From positions 1 to 48,107 of the forward strand of contig JAEEHB010000006.1 in NCBI GenBank assembly GCA_016280595.1: 48,107 nt of DNA, written 5' to 3'. The translations under genes were made by a program, and so were the position numbers. Positions 39,248 through 48,100 of this stretch are shown here, in pieces. The notes beneath the pieces are model-generated. The model was not told where the DNA came from. It did not search any database and was given only the letters and a program-made list of their open reading frames with translations. Positions within the stretch are counted from its first letter, which is position 1. Each line of letters begins with the position of its first letter. The DNA comes from Clostridiaceae bacterium (GTDB lineage Bacteria > Bacillota > Clostridia > Oscillospirales > Acutalibacteraceae).

Positions 39248-41739
39248 GCATTTCGGAAAGAATAAAACTTCACAGAAAACGCAAACTCAGGGAGAGCAGG
39301 GAACTGCTTGCCGAAAAAACGGGAATAGTCTTTTCAGAAGAACTGACGGCGGAAAAAGACGGCTTCCCGGTGCTGAAGTATCTGATAAACGCGCTTATCC
39401 TTTTCTGCGCGGACTTCGGCTCGCTTTACTGCGTGATTTCGGCTTTCAAAATCAATCTCTCCCCGGGTCCGCTTCTTGTGACCTGCATTGTGTTTTCGCT
39501 TATTCTTTCCTTTATGTATGTAAGGCAGAGGCTTAAGATAATCGTCTATCTTTCAATCCTCGCGGGCTTTCTGACCGTGATATTCAGATACTATGTGCTC
39601 GTAAACAGCGGCGTCAACGCCCTGTGGAACAGCATAATCAAATACACCGACGGTATGATGAGGCTGCCTTATCTGCGCGAATTCACGGTGCGCTACTCCG
39701 ATGAATACACGGCAATGTCCGTGGCGGTCTGCGTTATCGCCGTGGGGCTTATGATACTTCAGAATATAATGGTGAGCGAAAAAATGAGCCTGCGCGGTCT
39801 GTTTTTCTTCACCTTCCCGATTGCGCAGCTCGGTATGTATTTCAATTTTTCAAGCGCAAAAACGGGCATGTTTCTCGTGGCTGTTTCGTGGGTGCTGACA
39901 GAGGGTATTTATCTCTCCGGCGGCTACTACGGGCTCACGGATAAATTCGTTGTTTCATCTTCCGTAAAGAAACACAGGCACTCTTACGCCTTTATGACCG
40001 ACGCCGTGAATACTTCGGCGATTGCGGCCGTGTGGCTCGCTTTCCTTATTGCCGTCACCGCCCTCGTTTTCAGCGTGGTGCCGGACGAAAACTTTTCCTT
40101 TAAACTTCCGCTCAGGGATGTAAAAACCGAGAGCCACCGCATAGCCAAAAACTTTATGTCTTACGGCGTGAGCGCCTTCTTTTCCGAAGACAGGCAGGCG
40201 AATGCGCCGGGAAAACTCTCCAATACAAGCTCCGTTTCCTATGACGGACTCACCGACCTCGAGGTTGACCTTGTCAACTACAGGGTTGACCGTATGTATC
40301 TGCGCAGTTTTTCGGGCTATTACTACGATTCAAAACAAATGCGCTGGGTTAATCCGCCCGAAAGCATTGATTATTCGGCGCAGTCCGATATCACATACCG
40401 CCTGCTTGAAAATGACTATGCCTCATCGCAGGAAGTGACAAAAAGCCGCCACAGAATAGCCGTGAAGGCGGTTGACCCCAAAGTCGCGCTCGGCGGGCTC
40501 AACGTGCCTTACTATACCACACTTGCAGATATGCCTTCCGTCAAATACACGGGCCCGGGCAGCGCGGAGTCGCAGGCGGGCAGAGCGGGGGAGACGGTTT
40601 ACTACGATGTCTTTACAACCGATACGGGAGTGATAAAGGATATCCTGCCCGAAACCGACCCCGAGGGCAAAGAGGGTTTCGCTCATGAAAGCCGCGCCCT
40701 GCTTTCGGAAATGAAAGCACAGGCAGAAAAATATGCCCTGCTTGTGCCCGGGAGAAACATACCCGCGATAGAGGAATTCTGCAAGGAATACTCCATAAAG
40801 CAGACTGACAGCGACACGCTCAAAATCAGCAAGGTGCTGAGCGCTTTCAGAAACGATTTTGAATATTCTCTGCGCCCCGGCAAAGTGCCGCAGGGCGAGG
40901 ATTATGTTAACTATTTCCTCACCGCCAACAGAAAGGGCTACTGCCAGCATTTCGCTACCGCCGCCGCGCTCATTTTCAGATATCTCGGCATCCCCGCGCG
41001 CTATGCGGAGGGCTACGCTATAGACAGAGAGGATTTTTATACTTCCGATATTCTCTATGACGAAGACACGGCCGAATGGATTACCTCGCCTTACAGAGTT
41101 GACAGCACCGTTAACCGTATCTATGTGCCCGATTCAAACGGGCACGCCTGGGTTGAGATTTTTGTTGACGGCTTCGGCTGGGATGTGGCGGAGGTTACCG
41201 CCGCCGTTTCGCGTGAAGAAAACAGAGGCTTTTTCTCGGGACTTCTCGGCATAGGTCAGACGGGCGAAAATACAGGCGCCGCCGATATTATAAACCGTAT
41301 GGAAATGAGCAGCACGGGCAAAAGACTTGCCCTGCTCGGCGTGATAATTCTGCTTTTGTTCTTTATCTATTATCTTGTGAAAATGGGCGTAAAGGTCGTG
41401 CCCAGGCACCTTTCCTATGCGCACGGCGGCACAAAGAAATCGCTCTATCACAGGTATCTGCACCTTAACGAAACCTGTATTTACGCCTCGGGCAAAAGCG
41501 AAAATCTCTCATACAGCGAACTCGTTTCCTCATATGCGGCGGATGATACCGCTTTCGGCAATTATGAGCCGGGTGAATTTGCCGCTCTGCTCGAAGAGGC
41601 GCTCTTTGCTCCGGGCAGTAAAAGCGAAGAGGAAATCCGCGCGCTCGAAAAAGTGATTGCCTCAATGAAGCGCGAAAAAGTGAAATCGCTTCCGTTTATA
41701 AAGAAAACAAGATACTACTTCGTTGATTATATGTGGTAA
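39238..41739 (+). CDS. Membrane protein with transglutaminase-like cysteine-protease domain (TgpA-like)
   Basis: 833 residues. About six transmembrane segments lie within 40-290, then a large extracytoplasmic region, a transglutaminase-like domain, one more transmembrane helix (about 683-703) and a C-terminal cytoplasmic part (DUF4129-like position). The catalytic triad is visible: C569 in GYCQHFATA, H636 in GHAWVEIF and D649 in GWDV. Such proteins complete MoxR-DUF58-TgpA trios; the family may cross-link or cleave envelope proteins, but its substrate is not established. It is the last gene of the operon, with a terminator 8 bp later. Confidence 0.9.
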   Translation: MPLSISERIKLHRKRKLRESRELLAEKTGIVFSEELTAEKDGFPVLKYLINALILFCADFGSLYCVISAFKINLSPGPLLVTCIVFSLILSFMYVRQRLKIIVYLSILAGFLTVIFRYYVLVNSGVNALWNSIIKYTDGMMRLPYLREFTVRYSDEYTAMSVAVCVIAVGLMILQNIMVSEKMSLRGLFFFTFPIAQLGMYFNFSSAKTGMFLVAVSWVLTEGIYLSGGYYGLTDKFVVSSSVKKHRHSYAFMTDAVNTSAIAAVWLAFLIAVTALVFSVVPDENFSFKLPLRDVKTESHRIAKNFMSYGVSAFFSEDRQANAPGKLSNTSSVSYDGLTDLEVDLVNYRVDRMYLRSFSGYYYDSKQMRWVNPPESIDYSAQSDITYRLLENDYASSQEVTKSRHRIAVKAVDPKVALGGLNVPYYTTLADMPSVKYTGPGSAESQAGRAGETVYYDVFTTDTGVIKDILPETDPEGKEGFAHESRALLSEMKAQAEKYALLVPGRNIPAIEEFCKEYSIKQTDSDTLKISKVLSAFRNDFEYSLRPGKVPQGEDYVNYFLTANRKGYCQHFATAAALIFRYLGIPARYAEGYAIDREDFYTSDILYDEDTAEWITSPYRVDSTVNRIYVPDSNGHAWVEIFVDGFGWDVAEVTAAVSREENRGFFSGLLGIGQTGENTGAADIINRMEMSSTGKRLALLGVIILLLFFIYYLVKMGVKVVPRHLSYAHGGTKKSLYHRYLHLNETCIYASGKSENLSYSELVSSYAADDTAFGNYEPGEFAALLEEALFAPGSKSEEEIRALEKVIASMKREKVKSLPFIKKTRYYFVDYMW

Positions 41740-41746
41740 AAAAAGC

Positions 41747-41780
41747 GGGCTGTAAGTTCAATACTTACAGCCCTTTATTT
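41747..41780. terminator. Bidirectional terminator
   Basis: GGGCTGTAAGT (41747-41757) pairs perfectly with 41763-41773 and is followed by TTTATTT, with an A run on the other side. Confidence 0.88.
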
Positions 41781-41792
41781 GGCTTTATGTGA

Positions 41793-43442
41793 TTATTTCT
41801 TTGTGCCGAAAAGTCCGCGTATAATGGAGGTCGTGCCGCTTCTCATAACGGATGAAAGCGCGTTTGTTGCCGCTCTCTTGCCTATCTGCGAAGCGGAAGA
41901 AGTCTTGCCGCCGAGCACGGAGTTAACCATATTGGTGCTAACCGACCTCGCAACGGATGACGCGGCGCTCGTTGCCGCCTTCTGCGCGGCTTTTGAAAGG
42001 GCGGAATTGCCTGAAGATGAACCGCCTTTTCTGTAGTTTGTAAGGCGTTTCTTTTCTTTCTCTTCCTTCTCTGCCTGCTTTGCGGCTTCCTTCTCCGCCT
42101 TCTCTCTTTCCTTCTCTTCCGCGGCTGCCTGCGCTTCGGCTTCTCTCTGCTCCTGAAGCACCTGCTCCGCCTTGCAGATTATTTCGTATGCGGATTCGGC
42201 ATCTACCGTATCTCTGTATTTGAGTTCGAATTCATCGGCAAGGATAATCGCGTTTATTGATTCCTCGTCGGCGTTGCCCATAAGGCTCTGCGGGGGCAGG
42301 ATTCTCGCCTTTTCGACTATTGAGGGTATGCCCTTTTCATCAAGGAAACTCACAAGCGCTTCGCCTGTGCCGAGCGCCATAAGTTCTTTCTCTGTGTTGA
42401 AAGCGGGATTCTCGCGGAATGCGCTTGCCGCCGCGCGCACCGCCTTCTGCTCGGCGGGTGTGTAGGCTCTCAGACCGTGCTGAACTCTGTTTGACAGCTG
42501 CGCGAGCACTTCATCGGGAATGTCGGAGGGGGACTGGCTGATGAAGAATACGCCCACGCCTTTTGAACGGATAAGTTTAACAACCTGGATAATCTTTGAA
42601 ATGAGAGTTTTGGAAGCGTCCGAGAAGAGCATATGCGCTTCGTCAAAGAAGAAGACGAATCTCGGCTTTTCAAGGTCGCCTACTTCGGGCAGTTTCTCAA
42701 ACAGTTCATTGAGCATCCAGAGCAGGAAGGTCGCATAGACTGTGGGGCTCTTTACAAGCCTTTCGCTCGAAAGGATGTTGATATATCCTCTGCCGGAGGC
42801 GTCCGTGCGCATCCAGTCTCTTATGTCAAGCATCGGCTCGCCGAATACTCCCTCGCCGCCTTCCTCTTCGAAGGCAAGCAGGGCGCGCTGAATTGCGCCT
42901 ATGCTGGCGGTGGAAACGTTGCCGTAGAGGGTGGTGAATTCCGCTCTGTTGTCGCCCACATACTGGAGCATCTTTCTCAGGTCTTTGAGGTCGAGAATCG
43001 GCAGGTCGTGTTCATCCGCTACCTTGAACACCACGTTGAGTACGCCCGCCTGCACATCGGAAAGCCCGAGCAGACGCGCGAGCAGGGTGGGACCCATATC
43101 GGAAATGGTCACTCTTACGGGATGACCTTTTTCGCCGAATATATCCCAGAATCTGGTAGGGTATGATTTGTATTCAAAGTTTTCAATGCCGAAGCGGGCA
43201 ATCCTGTTTTGCATATCCTCGGTGTCTTTACCGGGCTTGCACATACCGGAAAGGTCGCCCTTCACATCGCTGAAAAATACGGGCACGCCCATATCGGAGA
43301 AGGACTCCGCGATTACTTTAAGGGTGATGGTTTTGCCGGTGCCCGTCGCGCCCGCGATAAGGCCGTGGCGGTTTGCCATTTTGGGAAGAATGTAGCAGTT
43401 TTTATCGGACTGCGCTATCCATACTTTCTGATCCGAATACAT
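41793..43442 (-). CDS. HerA-like ATPase, DUF853 family
   Basis: 549 residues. The N-terminal HerA/FtsK-like ATPase has Walker A GATGTGKT (31-38) followed by FFSDVKGDLSGM, and Walker B FVFFFDEAHMLFSD (about 257-270). VGVFFISQSPSDIP (about 295-308) is a sensor region. After residue 430 a charged coiled coil (EKEREKAEKEAAKQ and similar) and an Ala/Ser-rich tail follow. DUF853 proteins resemble DNA-pumping HerA helicases, but their cellular role is poorly defined. No NurA nuclease gene is adjacent. AGGAGGG precedes the ATG. It is monocistronic. Confidence 0.9.
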   Translation of the reverse strand: MYSDQKVWIAQSDKNCYILPKMANRHGLIAGATGTGKTITLKVIAESFSDMGVPVFFSDVKGDLSGMCKPGKDTEDMQNRIARFGIENFEYKSYPTRFWDIFGEKGHPVRVTISDMGPTLLARLLGLSDVQAGVLNVVFKVADEHDLPILDLKDLRKMLQYVGDNRAEFTTLYGNVSTASIGAIQRALLAFEEEGGEGVFGEPMLDIRDWMRTDASGRGYINILSSERLVKSPTVYATFLLWMLNELFEKLPEVGDLEKPRFVFFFDEAHMLFSDASKTLISKIIQVVKLIRSKGVGVFFISQSPSDIPDEVLAQLSNRVQHGLRAYTPAEQKAVRAAASAFRENPAFNTEKELMALGTGEALVSFLDEKGIPSIVEKARILPPQSLMGNADEESINAIILADEFELKYRDTVDAESAYEIICKAEQVLQEQREAEAQAAAEEKEREKAEKEAAKQAEKEEKEKKRLTNYRKGGSSSGNSALSKAAQKAATSAASSVARSVSTNMVNSVLGGKTSSASQIGKRAATNALSSVMRSGTTSIIRGLFGTKK

Positions 43443-43517
43443 AAAATGCCCTCCTGTAACTTAATAAAAATATTTTATCATACCTCAAATTAAAAGTAAA
43501 GACATTACAGAATTAAA

Positions 43518-43545
43518 AAACAGGGCTGTGTGAACAACCCTGTTT
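43518..43545 (-). terminator. Terminator of the pyrophosphatase gene
   Basis: AAACAGGG/CCCTGTTT with inner TGT/ACA pairing. On the minus strand it is followed by a T run. Confidence 0.85.
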
Positions 43546-43552
43546 AATGCTG

Positions 43553-45640
43553 TTAAAGAAGTGAGAAACTCACGACTACCGCCGCGAATACGATTGATAC
43601 CATTGAAAGAATCTTGATAAGAATGTTGATTGAGGGGCCGGAAGTATCTTTGAAGGGATCGCCTACGGTGTCGCCCACAACTGCGGCTTTATGGTTTTCG
43701 GAGCCTTTGCCGCCGAACTGACCGCTTTCAATGTATTTCTTCGCGTTATCCCACGCGCCGCCGGAGTTTGACATAAACACAGCCATCAGGAAGCCGGAGG
43801 CGGTTGCGCCCGCGAGCATACCCACAACGCCTGTCGGACCGAGCACTATGCCCACGATAACGGGCACGATAACGGCGACGATTGTCGGCAGTATCATTTC
43901 GTGCAGGCTCGATTTGGTGCAAAGGTCAACGCACTTCGCATAGTCCGCGTCGGCGTTGCCTTCCATAAGGCCCGCGATTTCCTTGAACTGACGGCGTACT
44001 TCCTTAACAACGCTCTGCGCTGCTCTGCCTACCGAATTCATAGTGAGAGCGGCAAAAACGAAGGGGAGGCACGCGCCTATAAACAGACCGATAAGCACGG
44101 TCGGATTGTTGATTGCGAGATTCTTGATTTTCTCCGCGCCGCCGTCGATGCTCTGAATCTTGTTGATGTAAGAAGCCATAAGAGCGAGTGCGGTGAGAGC
44201 CGCAGAGCCGATTGCAAAGCCTTTGCCGGTAGCGGCGGTGGTGTTGCCGAGTGAGTCGAGAGCGTCCGTTCTTTCTCTTACGGATTTGTCAAGGCCCGCC
44301 ATTTCGGCTATGCCGCCCGCGTTATCCGCAACGGGGCCGTAAGCGTCGGTTGCAAGGGTGATGCCGAGAGTGGAGAGCATACCGACAGCCGCGAGAGCGA
44401 TGCCGTAAAGGCCCATTGAAGCGCTGCCCGCTCCGCCGGAAACGAAGTAAGCGACAAGCACGCAGACGGAAACGATGATAATCGGGATAAGTGTTGAGAG
44501 CATACCTACCGAAAGGCCGCCTATGATGATTGTGGCGGTGCCCGTTTCACTTGTCTTCGCGAGATTCTGCGTGGGCTTGTAACTGTCGGAAGTGTAGTAC
44601 TCGGTGGATCTGCCTATAAGCACGCCGGAGATAAGACCGGCAAGAATTGCGAAGTAAATGGTCCAGTTGTCTTTAAGGAAATACCATACGAGAGGCAGTG
44701 AAACAATCGCTATGAGAATTGCCGAGAAGTTGGTGCCTCTTGAAAGTGCGCTGAGCAGCTGCTTCTGTGACGCGCCCTCTTTTGTCTTTACAAGGAATGT
44801 GCCGAGCACGGAGCAGAGCACGCCGATTGCCGCTATGCAAAGGGGCAGTGCCATGGCGTTGAATGACTTGAATGCCGCTATGCCCAGGGCACAGGATGAA
44901 ATGATTGAGCCTACATAGGATTCATAGAGGTCCGCGCCCATACCTGCAACGTCGCCTACATTGTCGCCCACGTTATCCGCGATAACGGCGGGGTTTCTCG
45001 GGTCGTCTTCGGGGATGCCCGCTTCAACTTTACCCACAAGGTCGGCGCCCACATCGGCAGCCTTTGTGAAGATGCCGCCGCCCACACGGGCAAACAGCGC
45101 CATTGAGGAAGCGCCCATACCGAAGGTGAGCATTGCGTCTGTAACTGCCTCATCGGGAAGTTTCACGATGAATTTGAGGATGAGGAGCCAGATTGTGAGG
45201 TCGAGAAGGCCGAGACCTACAACGGTAAAGCCCATAACGGAGCCGGCTGAAAACGCAACACGAAGACCCTTGTTAAGCCCTTCCATGCAGGCGTTAGCAG
45301 TTCTTGCGTTGGAGGCAGTCGCGATTTTCATCCCTATGAAGCCGGAGAAACCGGAGAAGAATCCGCCGGTAAGAAATGCAAACGGCACAAAGGGAGTGAG
45401 GAAACCGAATATTGCCATCGCGCCAAGGATAACAAACATAACCGCGAAGAAGATGATAACAATCTTATACTGGCGGCTTAAATATGCGTTTGCGCCCTTT
45501 CTGACCGATCGTGATATTTTCTGCATAAGTTCGCTGCCTTCGGAATAGCCGAGCACCTTCTTTGCCGTGAGGGCGGCAAAAAGAATCGCGAGCAGCGAAG
45601 CGAGCGCAGTGGCGATAACAATTATTATATCTTTATTCAT
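43553..45640 (-). CDS. hppA: Membrane-bound ion-pumping pyrophosphatase
   Basis: 695 residues with about 16 transmembrane segments. It hydrolyses cytoplasmic pyrophosphate and pumps H+ and/or Na+ outward. The catalytic motif DVGADLVGKVEAGIPEDDPR and the DNVGDNVGD repeat (about 197-232) are intact, with a second acidic loop NAGGIAEMAG and DNAKKYIESG near the end. GNTTAATGKGFAIG has Ala and Gly at the sites where K+-independent enzymes carry Lys and Thr, so a K+-dependent type is expected. Sequence here does not settle Na+ versus H+. GGAGG precedes the ATG. It is monocistronic. Confidence 0.95.
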   Translation of the reverse strand: MNKDIIIVIATALASLLAILFAALTAKKVLGYSEGSELMQKISRSVRKGANAYLSRQYKIVIIFFAVMFVILGAMAIFGFLTPFVPFAFLTGGFFSGFSGFIGMKIATASNARTANACMEGLNKGLRVAFSAGSVMGFTVVGLGLLDLTIWLLILKFIVKLPDEAVTDAMLTFGMGASSMALFARVGGGIFTKAADVGADLVGKVEAGIPEDDPRNPAVIADNVGDNVGDVAGMGADLYESYVGSIISSCALGIAAFKSFNAMALPLCIAAIGVLCSVLGTFLVKTKEGASQKQLLSALSRGTNFSAILIAIVSLPLVWYFLKDNWTIYFAILAGLISGVLIGRSTEYYTSDSYKPTQNLAKTSETGTATIIIGGLSVGMLSTLIPIIIVSVCVLVAYFVSGGAGSASMGLYGIALAAVGMLSTLGITLATDAYGPVADNAGGIAEMAGLDKSVRERTDALDSLGNTTAATGKGFAIGSAALTALALMASYINKIQSIDGGAEKIKNLAINNPTVLIGLFIGACLPFVFAALTMNSVGRAAQSVVKEVRRQFKEIAGLMEGNADADYAKCVDLCTKSSLHEMILPTIVAVIVPVIVGIVLGPTGVVGMLAGATASGFLMAVFMSNSGGAWDNAKKYIESGQFGGKGSENHKAAVVGDTVGDPFKDTSGPSINILIKILSMVSIVFAAVVVSFSLL

Positions 45641-45682
45641 AAACCAACCTCCGTAGGGTTAAAGAGAGTTACAAAAAGTAAA

Positions 45683-45713
45683 AAATAAGCCATCATTTTT
45701 CAGATGGCTTATC
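45683..45713 (-). terminator. Terminator of the tRNA-Arg gene
   Basis: ATAAGCCATC/GATGGCTTAT stem, followed on the minus strand by a run of six T. Confidence 0.85.
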
Positions 45714-45790
45714 TGGCGCGCTGCAAGGGACTCGAACCCCTGACCTTTTGGTTCGTAGCCAAACACTCTATCCAGCTGAGCTAGCAGCGC
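45714..45790 (-). tRNA. tRNA-Arg (anticodon ACG)
   Basis: Cloverleaf on the minus strand: acceptor GCGCTGC/GCAGCGC, anticodon loop CTACGAA between TTTGG and CCAAA, T-loop GTTCGAGTC and encoded CCA (45714-45716). ACG reads CGN codons after A-to-I editing. Confidence 0.97.
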
Positions 45791-45874
45791 ATATACGGCT
45801 GTGCCGCTTGATTATATTATCACCTGTAAAAGACATTGTCAATATTTTTTTTATTTTTCTTTAATTATACAGTA

Positions 45875-45903
45875 TTTACATTTTCGTCTTAATGTAGTAA
45901 AAT
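45875..45903 (+). promoter_or_regulatory. Promoter of the methyltransferase-Hsp33 operon
   Basis: TTTACA (45875-45880) and TAAAAT (45898-45903) have 17-bp spacing, 29 bp before the chosen GTG start. Confidence 0.65.
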
Positions 45904-45932
45904 GCCGTTATCAATCGGAAAGGGGCGGTGCT

Positions 45933-46670
45933 GTGGCTTACGGAAAATTTGCCGGCTTTTATGATGAACTGACGCTTAACGCCGGCTATGATGAACGCGC
46001 CGGATATTATGCTTCAATCCTTGCCTCGTGCGGGATTGACGGCGGCATATTGCTTGACCTGGGCTGTGGCACGGGCTCAATGAGCGTGCGCATGGCAAAA
46101 AAAGGCTACTCCGTGATTGGCGCTGATATAAGCCCCGATATGCTTATGCTCGCGCGTGAAAAGGCTTATGAAGATGGCGCAGATATTCTCTTTCTCAATC
46201 AGGATATGACAGAGCTCGACCTCTACGGCACAATCAACGCCTGCATCAGCGTGCTGGACTGCATTAACCACCTCGACTCACCCGAACAGGTGAAAAAAGC
46301 GTTTGAGCGCGTGTCCCTTTTCACCGAGCCGGGCGGAGTGTTTGTGTTTGACGTTAACACCGTGTATAAGCACAGAAACGTACTCGCCGACAATACTTTT
46401 GTATATGAAACGGACGATGTTTACTGCGTGTGGCAAAACAGCCTTATGCCGGAAGACACCGTAGAAATCTCGCTCGATTTCTTTGAAAAGCACGGTGATT
46501 CCTATATGAGGGAGAGCGAAACATTCACCGAGCGCGCCTATCCGCTTGAAGATATCCGCGCACTGCTTGAAAGCAGCGGCTTCGAAGTGCTTTCGGTATA
46601 TGAAGATATGAAGTTTACTCCCGTTAAAGAGGACAGCGAAAAAGCCGTCTTCGTGGCGAGAAAGAGGTAA
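45933..46670 (+). CDS. Class I SAM-dependent methyltransferase
   Basis: 245 residues from GTG 45933 (GGGGCGG upstream and a promoter placed 30 bp before). The longer frame from 45801 would run through the promoter and has no ribosome site. Motif I LLDLGCGTGSMS (about 38-49) binds S-adenosylmethionine. ADISPDML (about 59-66) is the acidic loop, and the SVLDCINHL and GGVFVFDVNT strands fit the Methyltransf_25/11 group. The methyl acceptor is unknown. It is translated 2 bp ahead of hslO, so both are in one operon. Confidence 0.9.
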   Translation: MAYGKFAGFYDELTLNAGYDERAGYYASILASCGIDGGILLDLGCGTGSMSVRMAKKGYSVIGADISPDMLMLAREKAYEDGADILFLNQDMTELDLYGTINACISVLDCINHLDSPEQVKKAFERVSLFTEPGGVFVFDVNTVYKHRNVLADNTFVYETDDVYCVWQNSLMPEDTVEISLDFFEKHGDSYMRESETFTERAYPLEDIRALLESSGFEVLSVYEDMKFTPVKEDSEKAVFVARKR

Positions 46671-46672
46671 TT

Positions 46673-47548
46673 ATGGGCAAAACGGTAAGGATGATTTCAT
46701 CCGACGGCACTCTCACCGCAATGGCGATTGACTCTGCCGATATAGTTGAAACAGCAAAAGATATTCACTCCACAAGCGCGGTTGTCACCGCCGCTCTGGG
46801 CAGGCTTCTCACGGGCGCGTCAATGATGGGCTCGGTGCTCAAGCACGAGGATGATACCGTCACCCTGCGCATAAACGGGGGAGGGCCTGCGGGCTCGGTT
46901 ATCGCCGTGTCGGACAGTCTCGGCAATGTGAAGGGCTATGTTGAATGCCCGGATGTGCAGCTTCCGCTCAACAATAAGGGCAAACTCGATGTCGGCGGAG
47001 CGGTCGGCAAAGACGGCACCCTCACCGTGATGAAAGACCTCGGCCTGAAAGAGCCGTATGTCGGTCAGATTCCGATAGTCAGCGGCGAAATCGCCGAGGA
47101 TATCACCTCATATTACGCCATGAGCGAGCAGACGCCCACCGTGTGCGCTCTGGGCGTGCTTGTGGATAAAAGAAACGGAAATGTGATTACCGCAGGCGGC
47201 TTTATTATACAGCTGCTGCCCACCGCGCTTGATGACACCATAGATAAAGTGGAGCAGGGGCTTGAAGGTATTCCTCCCGTTACCACCATGCTCGGCGAAG
47301 GGCTCACCCCCGAGCAGATATGCCGCAAGGTGCTGCCCGGTTTCGAACTTGAACTGCTTGATGAATACAGCCCCGCCTACCGCTGTGATTGCAGCAAAGA
47401 GAGGGTGTCAAAGGCACTCATCACTCTCGGAAAAGAAGAACTTCTCGAAATTGCGCAGGACGAAAAAACCGAGATTTCCTGCCACTTCTGCAACAGAAAA
47501 TACTATTTTTCAAGGGAAGAAATTACGGCTCTCGCGCAGGGCAAATAA
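46673..47548 (+). CDS. hslO: Redox-regulated chaperone Hsp33
   Basis: 291 residues. The N-terminal chaperone domain (GGGPAGSVIAVSDS; GYVECPDVQLPLNNKGKLDVGGAVG is split across about 64-100) is followed by the C-terminal zinc switch with C-D-C (RCDCSKERV, about 237-245) and C-H-F-C (about 270-273). Oxidation of the four Cys releases zinc and activates holdase activity. The length is usual for the family. It is the second gene of an operon with the methyltransferase. The ribosome site AGAGG lies at the end of that gene. Confidence 0.95.
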   Translation: MGKTVRMISSDGTLTAMAIDSADIVETAKDIHSTSAVVTAALGRLLTGASMMGSVLKHEDDTVTLRINGGGPAGSVIAVSDSLGNVKGYVECPDVQLPLNNKGKLDVGGAVGKDGTLTVMKDLGLKEPYVGQIPIVSGEIAEDITSYYAMSEQTPTVCALGVLVDKRNGNVITAGGFIIQLLPTALDDTIDKVEQGLEGIPPVTTMLGEGLTPEQICRKVLPGFELELLDEYSPAYRCDCSKERVSKALITLGKEELLEIAQDEKTEISCHFCNRKYYFSREEITALAQGK

Positions 47549-47572
47549 AATGCGGATTTTTCAAAAAAAGTC

Positions 47573-47601
47573 TTGACAATCGAAATAATCTATTGTATTA
47601 T
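47573..47601 (+). promoter_or_regulatory. Promoter of the five-gene tRNA cluster
   Basis: TTGACA (47573-47578) and TATTAT (47596-47601) have 17-bp spacing, 32 bp before the first tRNA. Confidence 0.8.
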
Positions 47602-47632
47602 AGGTTTCGCCGCTTAAAGCGAGCGGCGGTAT

Positions 47633-47708
47633 GGGAGCATAGCTCAGCTGGGAGAGCACCTGCCTTACAAGCAGGGGGTCACAGGTTCGAGCCCTGTTGT
47701 TCCCACCA
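47633..47708 (+). tRNA. tRNA-Val (anticodon TAC)
   Basis: Acceptor GGGAGCA/TGTTCCC with one G-U pair, anticodon loop CTTACAA in a CCTGC/GCAGG stem, T-loop GTTCGAGCC and encoded CCA. Confidence 0.98.
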
Positions 47709-47712
47709 ATAT

Positions 47713-47789
47713 GGCCCGGTAGCTCAGTTGGTTAGAGCACCAGCCTGTCACGCTGGGGGTCGACGGTTCGAGCCCGTTCCGGGTCGCCA
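47713..47789 (+). tRNA. tRNA-Asp (anticodon GTC)
   Basis: Acceptor GGCCCGG/CCGGGTC, anticodon stem CCAGC/GCTGG around CTGTCAC, discriminator G and encoded CCA, as in bacterial tRNA-Asp. Confidence 0.98.
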
Positions 47790-47828
47790 TTGGCCTGTGT
47801 AATGCAAGTTATGCAGGCCTCTTTTTAT

Positions 47829-47904
<76 letters not shown>

Positions 47905-47909
47905 TGTTT

Positions 47910-47985
47910 GCGGATGTAGCTCATCTGGTAGAGCGCCACCTTGCCAAGGTGGAGGTAGCGAGTTCGAGCCTCGTCATCCGCTCCA
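47910..47985 (+). tRNA. tRNA-Gly (anticodon GCC)
   Basis: Acceptor GCGGATG/CATCCGC, anticodon stem CCACC/GGTGG around TTGCCAA, discriminator T and encoded CCA. Confidence 0.98.
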
Positions 47986-47994
47986 TTTTTTTAT

Positions 47995-48069
47995 TGTACC
48001 ATAGCCAAGTGGTAAGGCAGCGGTCTGCAAAACCGCGATTCCCCAGTTCAAATCTGGGTGGTACCTCCA
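47995..48069 (+). tRNA. tRNA-Cys (anticodon GCA) with unusual first base
   Basis: Anticodon loop CTGCAAA between GCGGT and ACCGC, D-arm AGCCAAGTGGTAAGGC, discriminator T and encoded CCA, all typical of tRNA-Cys. The acceptor reads TGTACCA against TGGTACC, so pairs 2-71 to 7-66 form, but base 1 is T opposite C72 instead of the usual G-C. Confidence 0.93.
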
Positions 48070-48070
48070 G

Positions 48071-48100
48071 AAAAAACCGTTCCTTCCGGAACGGTTTTTT
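48071..48100 (+). terminator. Terminator of the tRNA cluster
   Basis: AAAAAACCGTTCC/GGAACGGTTTTTT perfect 13-bp stem with a TTCC loop, directly after the last tRNA. Confidence 0.95.

Noticed and set aside
45801-45932. Longer start for the methyltransferase
   Set aside because: The extra 44 codons cover the promoter and start next to the tRNA gene; they do not look like a methyltransferase N-terminus.
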